From Advenella sp048381675 (lineage in GTDB: Bacteria; Pseudomonadota; Gammaproteobacteria; Burkholderiales; Burkholderiaceae_B), in NCBI RefSeq assembly GCF_048381675.1, contig NZ_JBLWIS010000001.1, forward strand, positions 1 to 64,000: a stretch of DNA of 64,000 nucleotides, written 5' to 3'. The translations under genes were made by a program, and so were the position numbers. Below are positions 32,847 through 46,912 of this stretch, piece after piece. The notes under the pieces are model-generated. The model saw nothing but the letters and a program-made list of their open reading frames with translations. It had not been told where the DNA came from and ran no database searches. Positions within the stretch are counted from its first letter, which is position 1; each line of letters begins with the position of its first letter.

Positions 32847-34137
32847 CGCGCAACACCTCGGCATCCATTTTGCGGAATACTTCAAAAGGTTCGGCCAATA
32901 CCTGAAAAATTTCCCCCAGCCTGTCTTCATTTTTTATGCAGCGGTTTTCTGCCAGAAAAAAACGGGATTTTTTTGCCAGACCTGCCTGGTCACCGTATCG
33001 TTTCAGGGCTTCTATAATATATGGACTATGGGAAGAAAGAAGGATATAAATCCCATTTCTGGCCAGTCTTACCAGAAATTCCGCCAGCTTCAGTTGCCAT
33101 TTTGGGTGCAGGTGGTTTTCTGGTTCATCAAAAACCAGCATGCTGTTTTTACTGATAAAGTCATTGGCAATCAGTATTTGCAGCAAGCCAAAAACCTTAA
33201 TACCGCTGGCGGTATTTTTTATGGAAATATCTTCTTGATTTCGTCTGAAGACAAAGTCACGTGCATTTTTATCATAGGCAATTTCACCATTAACGATATT
33301 GTGCAGTTCGTTTAACAATTCAGTCTTATCAATATCAAACAGGCTGTTGGGTAGTACAGGGTTACGTAATTTATCAAATAAATCTTTGGTATGCAGCGTG
33401 GTATAGGCCATCCCTAAATTGCCCAGTCTTCTTTTGTCTATATCCAGCAGGGTTTGGCTGCGGATAAGCACGTCATGGTAGTTCAGGACAAGTGCAGAAT
33501 CAATGAAAGTGGCATCTTTTAATTCGATAGGCTCAATTTCACTAAGCAAGGTTACACCATTATGCTGATCTACTTCCAGGTGAATCAGGGTGATATTGTT
33601 ATCCAGCAGTTGAATATAGCCTTTGCTTGCTCCTTGCAGAAGAAGGGATGAGTCAAATTCTGAGGCAAAAATTTTGTTAAAGGCATTTTCAATTGCTTTG
33701 CGCTGGTTTTCAGGTTGGGCAACCAGTTCTTTTATTTCGTTATGCAATTGAACAACATGTTCTTTTTGTTCGATGTTTAATTCTGCCGTGTGTATCAGTT
33801 CATTAAGGAGACTATCAAAGACAGGCCATTGTTCGCTTGAGATTTGTTCGTTAAGCGAGTGAGAGCGCAAAAACATCATGCGTTCTGTTAGTGAGTCATT
33901 CTTTGTTTTCAGGTTTGCACGCAGAAAAAAATAAATCTCATTGAGTTTTTCATTGATCCAGTAATCTTTGGATTCTCGCAAATCTTCTTTATACCGGTTG
34001 ACTGCTTTAAGAATACAGAAAACGATTTTACCAATAGTGCTTTTACCGTTGTCATTTTCTCCGGCAATAACACACAAAGAGTGCAGGTCAATTTCTGCTT
34101 GACGGATCATGCCTATGTTTTCAATGAGTAGCTTCAT
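32839..34137 (-). CDS. OLD-like/AAA_15 ATPase
   Basis: This 432-residue ABC-type ATPase of the SMC/OLD group has Walker A GENDNGKST (26-34), a signature-like NTASGIKVFGLLQ (about 306-318), Walker B LVFDEPENHLHP (about 334-345) and the His-switch LLSSHSPYI (about 366). It lacks the C-terminal TOPRIM nuclease domain of OLD proteins. A separate PD-(D/E)XK-like protein is encoded immediately downstream with an 8-bp overlap, so nuclease function seems to be supplied in trans. ATPase-nuclease pairs of this kind are often anti-phage modules. That role is inferred. Confidence 0.82.
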   Translation of the reverse strand: MKLLIENIGMIRQAEIDLHSLCVIAGENDNGKSTIGKIVFCILKAVNRYKEDLRESKDYWINEKLNEIYFFLRANLKTKNDSLTERMMFLRSHSLNEQISSEQWPVFDSLLNELIHTAELNIEQKEHVVQLHNEIKELVAQPENQRKAIENAFNKIFASEFDSSLLLQGASKGYIQLLDNNITLIHLEVDQHNGVTLLSEIEPIELKDATFIDSALVLNYHDVLIRSQTLLDIDKRRLGNLGMAYTTLHTKDLFDKLRNPVLPNSLFDIDKTELLNELHNIVNGEIAYDKNARDFVFRRNQEDISIKNTASGIKVFGLLQILIANDFISKNSMLVFDEPENHLHPKWQLKLAEFLVRLARNGIYILLSSHSPYIIEALKRYGDQAGLAKKSRFFLAENRCIKNEDRLGEIFQVLAEPFEVFRKMDAEVLRGE

Positions 34138-34324
34138 TATTGATATCTGTCTGGATTGTCGGATTTGTTATTGATGCTTGTGCCAGGGGGCTTTACGGTT
34201 TGCACAAGTTTTGCACGAATGACTGCAGTTTATTATACATGAAGTTGATATCCTTCCCTCCCTCTCGCTGATGCCCGGCCCTGCTGGAGCCCTTGGCATA
34301 ATCACCGCTCTCAGCCTCAAACCC

Positions 34325-35470
34325 TTAAATAAAATCCAGTACTTCGCTCTGCATGAGTGTTTCATATCGAAACTCAAGGTAGGGTTTGAGTTTGTTCAAA
34401 CTGGTGATATCCCGACGTAGTGATTGCAGGGTTTGGGCATGTGCCTTGGTCTCTTTCAGGTGTTTCTTGATGGCGCGTTGGGTGGCTGCTGGCGATTTCC
34501 GCTGAAACTGGCGATACAAATCTGCAGTAAGTGGTTCTTCATGCAGAATATCTTCTTTGGTAATGAGCAAGTCCAGGTACTGCCGTTCAAGCAAATCGGT
34601 TGCACTATCCAGGTCTTCACCCAGCTCTTGCAAGGGAGACTGGCCAACATATTCGGCGTAAAAAGCAAAGATGCGTGGGATGTCATTGGTGTTCCGGGCC
34701 TCAATCAGCTCGCTCATCAAACGGTTTTTTTCCTGGCGTGCCGCTTCGTTTTTTTCTTTATCCGGGTGTAAAATACCGGCGACTTTGCGAAACAGCTTAT
34801 TCACCGATGAGGACTTCATCAGTCGTTTCAAGGCCTGGCTTTGTTCCAGGCGCTCTTGCTCAAAAGCCTGTTGTTGTTTGAAAAAGTGGTGAAAAAATGA
34901 TTCGCTCTCATCAGCGTCATCCTGTTCCTGGCCGGGATGACTTGCCGCACCGGTTTGTTCAAATTCGTTAAAAAAATCGTGCGGGTCATTTTCAGAAAAG
35001 TAATCTTCGTGCGTTGATTCTGGCATGCTGCCGTCATGAAACTCGGGCTCGTATGGCTGAGATTCGCACTGAATCGACAAGTGCGGATACATGGCATCTA
35101 ACGCGTCATTCAACCCCTGCGTGATGGGGGCCAGGTCAAGGTGAACGCTGAACGGATTATCCTGCATGGCGCGCAGATATTGCGTTAGCCAGGACATTAA
35201 TGTTTCACGCTGCCACTGCGGCATGGATTTTCTGCTGAAAAACCCAAGCAGGTGAAGGCATGTATCGTACATGGCTTCCATGCACGCTTTTTCTGTGTCC
35301 CGGATTTGATCAAGTGTTTCACGGATAAAAATCTGGACATTTTCCCGGAACTCATCATTTTCTTTCTGCTGGTTGATAACCTGTTGCCAAGCCCTATTAA
35401 AACGCTGTTCCTTGGGAGAATGTGTGGTTTTGTTAAGCTGTTGCCCGGTTTTGGTGGTGGTGAGTGACAT
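34325..35470 (-). CDS. J-domain-like (DnaJ-related) protein
   Basis: In this 381-residue soluble protein the stretch SVNKLFRKVAGILHPDKEKN (about 222-241) contains the HPD tripeptide that defines J-domains and stimulates Hsp70. It lies mid-protein rather than at the N-terminus. An acidic low-complexity linker (about 140-195) precedes it and a charged helical C-terminus follows. No zinc-finger or G/F region is seen, so it is a J-like specialist, not DnaJ. It is on the same strand as the ATPase-nuclease pair, 187 bp upstream. Whether it belongs to the same system is open. Confidence 0.65.
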   Translation of the reverse strand: MSLTTTKTGQQLNKTTHSPKEQRFNRAWQQVINQQKENDEFRENVQIFIRETLDQIRDTEKACMEAMYDTCLHLLGFFSRKSMPQWQRETLMSWLTQYLRAMQDNPFSVHLDLAPITQGLNDALDAMYPHLSIQCESQPYEPEFHDGSMPESTHEDYFSENDPHDFFNEFEQTGAASHPGQEQDDADESESFFHHFFKQQQAFEQERLEQSQALKRLMKSSSVNKLFRKVAGILHPDKEKNEAARQEKNRLMSELIEARNTNDIPRIFAFYAEYVGQSPLQELGEDLDSATDLLERQYLDLLITKEDILHEEPLTADLYRQFQRKSPAATQRAIKKHLKETKAHAQTLQSLRRDITSLNKLKPYLEFRYETLMQSEVLDFI

Positions 35471-35531
35471 TCAAGTGATTCCAGGATTAATAATGAGTGA
35501 TCTTGCCATAGCGGATATATGCATTTTACTC

Positions 35532-35616
35532 GCTCCCATGCTCCAGCGTGGGAGCCTCCTTTGACAGAATCGCTGACATACATGAAGTATGGGACAACTA
35601 GTCTGACCGAAGGGGG
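35532..35616. repeat. Composite extragenic repeat module, copy 2
   Basis: GCTCCCATGCTCCAGCGTGG plus GAGC is followed by TGACAGAATCGCTGACATAC and ATGAAGTAT, then CTGACCGAAGGGGG. It matches the modules at 32077 and 38897. Confidence 0.75.
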
Positions 35617-35644
35617 TTGTGAACCACGCGTTGTGGTTGTCTGG

Positions 35645-38641
<2,997 letters not shown>

Positions 38642-38794
38642 TTCAGCACCTGTTTCACACCGTCCAGCTTACCGTGAACAGCAACGTTCAGGTATTGGCA
38701 AGAAAGTATAAATTGCAAATTTGTAGCGCTAAATGATACCTCAAGACCTTGATATTTGGCGTTTAACTGTTGTTGAGAGAGGCAATCCTGCAAC

Positions 38795-38875
38795 AGTAAT
38801 TGAAATCCTGATTAAGCTTTGCCAGATTGAATAGTACGGTACTTCTTTGAATATGACGGTAGTCAAAATAACGGG
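38795..38875 (-). pseudogene. Duplicated fragment of the PD-(D/E)XK-like nuclease gene
   Basis: These 81 bp match 32384-32464 with 8 differences by eye, nearly all transitions. They still encode YFDYRHIQRSTVLFNLAKLN QDFNY, against YFDYRHIQRSAILFNLEKLN in the full gene. Sequence on either side does not match. It is a diverged relic of a second copy of the nuclease gene, in the same orientation. Confidence 0.85.
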
Positions 38876-38896
38876 CAAAAAAGAAGAGTCTGTCCT

Positions 38897-38975
38897 GGCT
38901 CCCATGCTCCTGCGTGGGAGCCTCCCCTCGGGCAGGATAGCTGACACACATGAAGTATATGACAACCAGTGTGAC
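38897..38975. repeat. Composite extragenic repeat module, copy 3
   Basis: GGCTCCCATGCTCC-TGCGTGGGAGCC is followed by CTCGGGCAGGATAGCTGACA and CACATGAAGTAT. It combines features of the pieces at 32036-32102 and the module at 35532. Confidence 0.7.
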
Positions 38976-38982
38976 AAACATC

Positions 38983-39033
38983 GAACTTCAAAATAGCCAC
39001 AATCTGAGTTTCTGTAACTTTGGGTCGTTTCAT
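38983..39033 (-). mobile_element. IS3-family orfA 5' fragment
   Basis: From the start codon at 39033, after a GGAGG ribosome site, the frame reads MKRPKVTETQIVAILKF, the usual first residues of an IS3-family OrfA (HTH_Tnp_1 type). It then runs into repeat sequence. The rest of the element is gone. Confidence 0.65.
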
Positions 39034-39189
39034 GATTTCCTCCAACAAAGATGATAATGGCAGAAATCTCTGGTTTTGGCTTGTGCTTTTTTAGGGTAAG
39101 TTTACGAAGTCACTAAATCAGGCCCCAGGCGCTACGTACAACTGGTCGAGGCCTACCGCGACGATACCGGGCGCCCCAAGCAGCGCACG

Positions 39190-40584
39190 GTGGCCACGTT
39201 TGGGCGGTTGGATCAACTGGGTGACTCCATCAAATCCATGCATGAGGGATTGTCTCGCCTTCTGGGTGTGGACGGCGCGCCTGCTGCGGGTAGTGGCGCC
39301 CCGCAGTTTGAATCATCTCGTGCGTTGGGCGATGTCTGGGTGCTTACCCAAATCTGGAAGCAACTGGGGCTGGACCGTTTGCGCCGGGTATTGAAACAAC
39401 GAACGCGTCATCGTATTGATCTGGAAGCGTTGTTACGCGTCATGGTCATCAACCGCCTGTGTGATGCTGACTCCAAGCTGGGCACCTTACGGTGGATCAA
39501 GACCGTCAGCCTGCCTGAAACGGATCTGGATGCCATTAATCACCAGCAACTGCTGCGTACCATGGATGCCCTGTTGGAACATCAGGAAGTGATTGATCAG
39601 GTTCTGGCCGATGCTGTACGGCCACTCGTCAGTGAAGATCTTTCCGTTGTTTTCTACGATATGACCACCATCCGGGCTGAAGGCCTGTCGGAGACCGACG
39701 AAGAGATCCGCCAGTTTGGCAAATCCAAGGAAGGAGGTCTTGCCCGTCAATTCATGCTGGGTCTGGTGCAAACCGCCGAAGGGATTCCCCTGTATCACGA
39801 GGTCTTCCCGGGCAACACGGCCGAGGTCGGCACCTTGAAGTCATCGTTACTTAAAGTACTGGAACGCTTTCCGATCAAGCGGGTCATTGCCGTTGCCGAT
39901 CGGGGCTTGCTGTCGCTCGATAACCTGGAGACCTTGCAAAAAATCGTGCTGCCATCCGGCGCACCGCTGGAATTCATTCTGGCGGTACCGGGCCGCCGGT
40001 ACAACGAATTTGCCGATCTGCTGGCACCGTTTAATCAGCGTGTGCAGCATGCTGAGGAACCCGACATCGTGGGTGAGGAACAATGGAACAACCTGCGGTT
40101 GGTCGTCGCGCATAATCGGTACCGAGCTGCTGAGCAAACCGCGCAACGGGATGCCAGCATCGCCCTGGATGGCAAACTGCTACTAGTCACCAATACGGAG
40201 GATCTGAAGGCGAGCGAAGTCATCGCCCGTTATAAATCCCTGGCCGATATCGAACGCGGATTCAAGATGCTCAAATCAGATATCGAAATCGGACCGGTCT
40301 ATCATCGCTTGCCCGATCGCATCCGGGCGCATGCGTATATCTGTTTTATCGCGTTGGTGCTTGCGCGTGTCATGCGTGAACGACTGTATCAAAATCCGGT
40401 GCCCGACATCTGCTCACCGGAACGGGCCTTGTCAATATTGCGCCGGATTCAGACCCATCAAGTTACGTTTGAGGGCCAGGCACCCATTACAGGGATCTCT
40501 GCCATTGATGCGGAACAAGCCGCGATATTGGCCAGCCTGAAGGTTAAAAAGCCACTGACGGATCTTGCTTATGTGAACTTGTAA
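39190..40584 (+). CDS. IS1634-like (IS4-superfamily) DDE transposase
   Basis: The first in-frame initiation codon (GTG) is at 39190, giving 464 residues. The same frame is open back to 39100, encoding VYEVTKSGPRRYVQLVEAYR, which looks like the true N-terminus, so the extreme 5' end and its start codon seem lost or altered. DDE residues are visible in YDMTTIRAEG (first Asp, near residue 157), VADRGLLS (second Asp, near 236) and DIERGFKMLKSDIEIGP (Glu, near 355). No terminal inverted repeats were identified. A fragment of a related copy is at 32159-32264. Confidence 0.85.
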   Translation: MATFGRLDQLGDSIKSMHEGLSRLLGVDGAPAAGSGAPQFESSRALGDVWVLTQIWKQLGLDRLRRVLKQRTRHRIDLEALLRVMVINRLCDADSKLGTLRWIKTVSLPETDLDAINHQQLLRTMDALLEHQEVIDQVLADAVRPLVSEDLSVVFYDMTTIRAEGLSETDEEIRQFGKSKEGGLARQFMLGLVQTAEGIPLYHEVFPGNTAEVGTLKSSLLKVLERFPIKRVIAVADRGLLSLDNLETLQKIVLPSGAPLEFILAVPGRRYNEFADLLAPFNQRVQHAEEPDIVGEEQWNNLRLVVAHNRYRAAEQTAQRDASIALDGKLLLVTNTEDLKASEVIARYKSLADIERGFKMLKSDIEIGPVYHRLPDRIRAHAYICFIALVLARVMRERLYQNPVPDICSPERALSILRRIQTHQVTFEGQAPITGISAIDAEQAAILASLKVKKPLTDLAYVNL

Positions 40585-40759
40585 TGGAGCGTTTTTAAAA
40601 CGATTCATTACAAATCAATCACTTACATTTCTAACTGTCGAACTCGGGAGTTCAGCAGAGCGAGAGAACGAGTAAACGAACGAGTAGGAGTAGACGGGTA
40701 GGGAGGGTTTCCTAGCTCCCATGCTCCAGCATGTGAACCCGTCCTGCCTCAATCTCCCC

Positions 40760-42877
<2,118 letters not shown>

Positions 42878-42880
42878 TGC

Positions 42881-44059
42881 CTAACTCCTACTGGCCTGTT
42901 CCATGACATTGCTTAAAACCTGGCAGGTTTTATCTATTTCTGCCGGGGTCAGGGTGGGGTGCACCAGGAACATCAAGGACGTTTCACCCAGTTCCATGGC
43001 TACCGGCAGGCGCTGGGCCGGGCGCAGGTTGGTATTGTCGAACGCCTTTTCCAGATACACTTCAGAGCAGGAGCCGGAAAAGGCCGGCACACCTGCTGCC
43101 ACCATTTCATTAATAATACGGTCGCGGTTCCAGTCGGGTTTTAACTGCTCAGGCTGCACGAACACATAGCATTTGTAGGCGGCATGTTCGCTGCCTTCGG
43201 GCACTTCCGGCACCCGCAGGGCAGGCAGCTGTTTGGCGGTTTCCCATATTTGCTTGGCGTTTTGCTGGCGAAGTCTCGTCCATTCCTGCATGCGTTCCAG
43301 CTGGATCAGGCCAAGTACGGCCTGTACTTCGGTCATGCGCCAGTTGGTACCAAAGCTCTCATGCAACCAACGAAAACCGGGTGCATGTTCACGTTCGTAC
43401 ACGGCTTCCCAGCTTTTGCCATGGTCCTTATAGGCCCACATTTTTAACCAGTAATCCCGGTTATTGGTGGTAACCATGCCGCCTTCACCCCCGGTGGTCA
43501 TGATTTTGTCTTGGCAGAAAGACCAGGCACCAATATGCCCAATGCTGCCCACCGGCTTGCCTTTGTAAATGGCCCCATGCGCCTGGGCGCAATCTTCCAC
43601 CACATACAGGTCATGTTCCCGGGCCAAGGCCATAATAGGGTCCATATCGCAGGGCCAGCCCGCCAGGTGTACGCATACAATGGCCTTGGTATTGGGCGTT
43701 AATACGGCTTTGATGGTTTCTGCCGTAATGTTTTGTGAATCACGGCAAACATCGGCAAACACCGGTTTGGCACCGGTATTAATAATGCTGGACACCGAAG
43801 CCAGGAAGGTGCGAGAAGTCACGATAACCTCATCACCCTGACCAATATCCAGCGCCTTGAAAGCAAGGTCCAGCGCCAGCGTACCGTTTGCCACGGCCAC
43901 CGCATGGGCAGTATGTGTCCAGGTAGCAAAGGCTTTTTCAAAATCCCGGCATTGTGTGCCTGTCCAGTAATTAACCTTATTGGATAAAATAACATCACGA
44001 ACGGCATCGGCCTCTTCAACAGTGAAAGAGGGCCAGGGAGAGAAGGGGGTATTCAGCAT
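42881..44059 (-). CDS. pglE: DegT/DnrJ/EryC1/StrS aminotransferase, PglE type
   Basis: This 392-residue PLP enzyme has the catalytic Lys in WSFCQDKIMTTGGEGGMV (about 184-201) and sugar-aminotransferase features NGTLALDLAFKALDIGQGDE (about 58-77) and VEDCAQAHGA (about 153). It would aminate the 4-keto sugar made by the adjacent dehydratase. It lies 3 bp upstream of that gene and 17 bp after the acetyltransferase. Confidence 0.87.
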   Translation of the reverse strand: MLNTPFSPWPSFTVEEADAVRDVILSNKVNYWTGTQCRDFEKAFATWTHTAHAVAVANGTLALDLAFKALDIGQGDEVIVTSRTFLASVSSIINTGAKPVFADVCRDSQNITAETIKAVLTPNTKAIVCVHLAGWPCDMDPIMALAREHDLYVVEDCAQAHGAIYKGKPVGSIGHIGAWSFCQDKIMTTGGEGGMVTTNNRDYWLKMWAYKDHGKSWEAVYEREHAPGFRWLHESFGTNWRMTEVQAVLGLIQLERMQEWTRLRQQNAKQIWETAKQLPALRVPEVPEGSEHAAYKCYVFVQPEQLKPDWNRDRIINEMVAAGVPAFSGSCSEVYLEKAFDNTNLRPAQRLPVAMELGETSLMFLVHPTLTPAEIDKTCQVLSNVMEQASRS

Positions 44060-44076
44060 GATGATTTGACTTTTAA

Positions 44077-44736
44077 CTAATTTTTAACCAAGGGTTTGGC
44101 CGGATTGCCCACAACCGTGGCTCCAGCAGGAACATTTTTTGTTACCACGGCACCCATGCCAACCACGGCACCGCGACCAATAACCAGCGGTTCGCCGGGT
44201 TTGCCTTGTTTAAAAACTACTCCAGTACCGATATATGCGTAATCTTCAATAACTATATTGCCATTACATTTAACACCTGGGGCAAATGTGACGTAGTCAC
44301 CAATGACACTATCATGCCCAACAAAACTATAAAGATTAGCGTGGAAATGTTTCCCTACTTTTATGTTGGAGTTCATGGTAACGAAAGGGCTAAGGATAGT
44401 CCCTTCACCAATTTCAGCATTATCCAAAATAACAACGTTTGATGCGAATACCGACCAAGGATTTATATTGTCCCGGTAAATTTTTTCTGCTAAATTCTGA
44501 CGTGTTTTGCTGTTTGCAATTGCGATGGTTATATAACGTGAGCTAGCGTCTGTGCTTAAAAACTCCTCATAAGATAAAACCTTATGACCATTTATAATGG
44601 ATGCCTCTGGTTTGTCGTCAATGAATACTAAACGACTGCTATCAATATTCTGTTTTTTTAATTGTTCTCGTGCTAATGGCATAACTTGACGACCATAGCC
44701 ACTTGAACCATAAACAGCATAAAATGGATTTTGCAT
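44077..44736 (-). CDS. pglD: Sugar O/N-acetyltransferase, PglD/NeuD type
   Basis: The 219 residues match the PglD two-part layout: an N-terminal Rossmann-like domain (VYGSSGYGRQVMPLAREQLK) and a left-handed beta-helix of hexapeptide repeats from about 100 (NAEIGEGTILSPFVTMNSNI, IEDYAYIGTGVVFKQG), with the catalytic-type His in SFVGHDSVIGD. It would N-acetylate the UDP-4-amino sugar to UDP-diNAc-bacillosamine. The context PglF-PglE-PglD-PglC supports this. Confidence 0.85.
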   Translation of the reverse strand: MQNPFYAVYGSSGYGRQVMPLAREQLKKQNIDSSRLVFIDDKPEASIINGHKVLSYEEFLSTDASSRYITIAIANSKTRQNLAEKIYRDNINPWSVFASNVVILDNAEIGEGTILSPFVTMNSNIKVGKHFHANLYSFVGHDSVIGDYVTFAPGVKCNGNIVIEDYAYIGTGVVFKQGKPGEPLVIGRGAVVGMGAVVTKNVPAGATVVGNPAKPLVKN

Positions 44737-44762
44737 ATTTTCTCCTAATATTATTCGTTGAA

Positions 44763-45371
44763 CTATTCAGATTTTTCAGTTTCTGAACCAGAAAATTTTG
44801 ACATGGTGACTTCTTTTGATTGATTAATTCCATCACGCACAAACACTTTTTTTATGGTCATGAACAAAATTTTGATATCTAACCAAAAAGATTGATTCTC
44901 TACATACCAGACATCCAGCTTGAATTTTTCTTCCCAACTAATGGCGTTACGGCCGTTTACTTGTGCCCACCCTGTTACACCAGGGCGTACTTCATGACGT
45001 CTGGATTGTTCTTTGTTGTATAGCGGTAAATATTCCATCAGAAGGGGGCGCGGCCCCACCAGGCTCATATCGCCTTTCAATACATTCCACAGTTCGGGAA
45101 GTTCATCAAGACTTGTTGAACGAAGAAAATTACCAAATGGCGTCATGCGTTCTGAGTTGGGAAGTGGGTCACCGTTTTTGTCAAATGCATCGAGCATGGT
45201 ACGGAACTTGACCATGGTAAAGGGCTTACCGTTCAGGCCAGGGCGTACCTGGCGGAAGAGAACGGGGGAGCCCAGTTTTTTTGAGATTTGCCATGCCACA
45301 ATTGTGATGACTGGCGAAAGTAAAATGAGGGCGATGGCTGAGGCTATGATATCGATAAGTCGTTTATGCAT
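44763..45371 (-). CDS. pglC: Phosphoglycosyl transferase, PglC type (initiating sugar-1-P transferase)
   Basis: PglC-like enzymes load the first sugar-1-phosphate onto undecaprenyl phosphate. The 202 residues give the minimal monotopic form: one hydrophobic re-entrant helix (KRLIDIIASAIALILLSPVI), then FRQVRPGLNGKPFTMVKFRT (about 38-57), DELPELWNVLKGDMSLVGPR (about 95) and VTGWAQVNGRNAISWEEKF. It lies 27 bp upstream of pglD. It starts the lipid-linked repeat unit exported by Wzx. Confidence 0.88.
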   Translation of the reverse strand: MHKRLIDIIASAIALILLSPVITIVAWQISKKLGSPVLFRQVRPGLNGKPFTMVKFRTMLDAFDKNGDPLPNSERMTPFGNFLRSTSLDELPELWNVLKGDMSLVGPRPLLMEYLPLYNKEQSRRHEVRPGVTGWAQVNGRNAISWEEKFKLDVWYVENQSFWLDIKILFMTIKKVFVRDGINQSKEVTMSKFSGSETEKSE

Positions 45372-45788
45372 GAAATGAATAAAAAGAAATTTTTATTAAT
45401 GGAGATAAACTTATTTAGTTTAAATTAAATGATCAGTGTCAGCTAAGAATTTATTCATATAAGCAGTTCTACATATTTTTACGAATATACAGATCTATGT
45501 AGCTTGCATATAATTCAAAAATCAACCGAACATTAAATTGCTCCGCTTGATGTGGTAGCTGAGTATTACTGATGTTTGTTCAAATTAAGAAAATCGAGCA
45601 TCATTTGTTCCGGTTTAACCAACCGATTATTCCCATTTTTATTCCGGATGCCCATATTAGCAATATCTCTTACATTTAAGTCAGCTGGAAAATGACTCAT
45701 ATTTAATACCTACTGGTACGGCCATTTTTTTTGATGGACGTTATTTTCAATAAAATGTATTGCATTATAATTTAAATTCTTCAGTTGC
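45372..45788. other. AT-rich gap in the polysaccharide locus with a 44-codon frame
   Basis: These 417 bp separate the frameshifted glycosyltransferase from pglC. An open frame on the minus strand (45566-45700) begins MSHFPADLNVRDIANMGIRN and ends LVKPEQMMLDFLNLNKHQ. It looks protein-like and could be the tail of a deleted biosynthetic gene, but no family was recognised and no ribosome site is evident. Confidence 0.35.
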
Positions 45789-46912
45789 TTATTTGAATTG
45801 AGAGTAATATGATAACGCTTGTTTTAATACATCGTTATGATTATAATTTTTTATTACTTCAGTTCGGCAATTGTTTTTCATCGAAATTAAATATTCTTTA
45901 GATTTAAGTAAAGTCTGCATTTTATTTTTTAAATCTATTGCATCTTTTTTTGTAACAAAAAATCCATTTCTCCCTTCTATTACAATCTCAGAATGTCCCG
46001 TAATTTTTGAAACTAAAACTGGAACTCCCATTAAATTTGCTTCTAAAACTGATAGACCAAACCCTTCTCGATAAGAAGGAGATACAAAAAGATCCATAAT
46101 GCTTAAATATTTTTTAACATCAATTTGAAAACCTAATTCAATAATATTTTTATTGTTTTTTATGATTTTCATGGTTTCCTCTTTGAGAGGATCTAATTCT
46201 ATTTCATATCGTCCAATTAAAATTAGTTTAATATTTTTTGTTCAAGTTGATTGAAAGCATAAACTAGTTCATTTATGCCTTTGTCACCAACTAAACGACC
46301 GACAAAGCCAAAAACAAAGTCTTCTTCAGAGATGGCAAGTTCTTGATAAATTTTTTTTTTATTATAGTTTGCTACTAAAAAATCCTGAACAGGAAGGCCA
46401 TTAGGGCTTCCATTATGAATAATAGATATTTTTTTATTTGTTAAATTTTCTTTAGCTTTTTGTTTAACTCCATTGCTGACTGCAATAATATCTGTTGCAC
46501 AAAAACAGCATAGTTTTTCAATAGCTATTAAAATTTTTTGTTTTTTTTCTATCTCACCTTCATAGCGTAGACCATGAATGTAATATATACGAGTTGGTAC
46601 TCTGGTGATAAATCCTGAAAATAATCCTAGCAATGCTGCTTTAGGTGTATTGCAATGTATAACAGCGGGACGTTGGATCAAAAATAACCAAAAAAATTTA
46701 ATAAAACTAATAATATCGTTGTTTATAGAAATATTACGTTTCATAGAAATAGATTTATATTTTACATTTTCATTGTGTGCTATTGACTCAAGTTTTTCTC
46801 CGGGTGAACTAATTAAAGTTACATCAAAGTCCTGATTTAGTTTTTTTATTTGATTTTTAAAAAAAAATAAAGAATTTGGTATTGTGGTTATTAAAAATAA
46901 TTTTTTTTTCAT
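45789..46912 (-). pseudogene. GT4 glycosyltransferase broken by a frameshift in an A6 tract
   Basis: The N-terminal part (46912-46223) starts MKKKLFLITTIPNSLFFFKN, contains HCNTPKAALLGLFSGF and IIAVSNGVKQKAK, and breaks after FNQLEQKILN. The C-terminal part in another frame continues KLILIGRYEIELDPLKEETM then SPSYREGFGLSVLEANLMGV, the GT4 E-x7-E region. Adding one A to the AAAAAA run (plus strand T6 at 46234-46239) rejoins them into a ~374-residue enzyme. It is either a real loss, a phase-variable tract or a sequence error. Confidence 0.8.

Larger units (their letters stand above)
38642..39099. other. Debris region between the autotransporter and the transposase
   Basis: No intact gene is seen. 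In order it holds the autotransporter promoter region, a fragment of the nuclease gene (38795-38875), a composite repeat module (38897-38975), an IS3-type orfA start fragment (38983-39033) and about 60 bp leading into the transposase frame. Confidence 0.7.

Noticed and set aside
32301..32930. Longer 209-codon version of the nuclease starting at 32930
   Set aside because: It would overlap the ATPase gene by 92 bp; the GTG at 32846 gives a compact 8-bp overlap and a sensible N-terminus.
40640..40653. GAACTC-GG-GAGTTC hairpin after the transposase
   Set aside because: Considered as an IS end or terminator; no partner inverted repeat and no T-run, so left unannotated.
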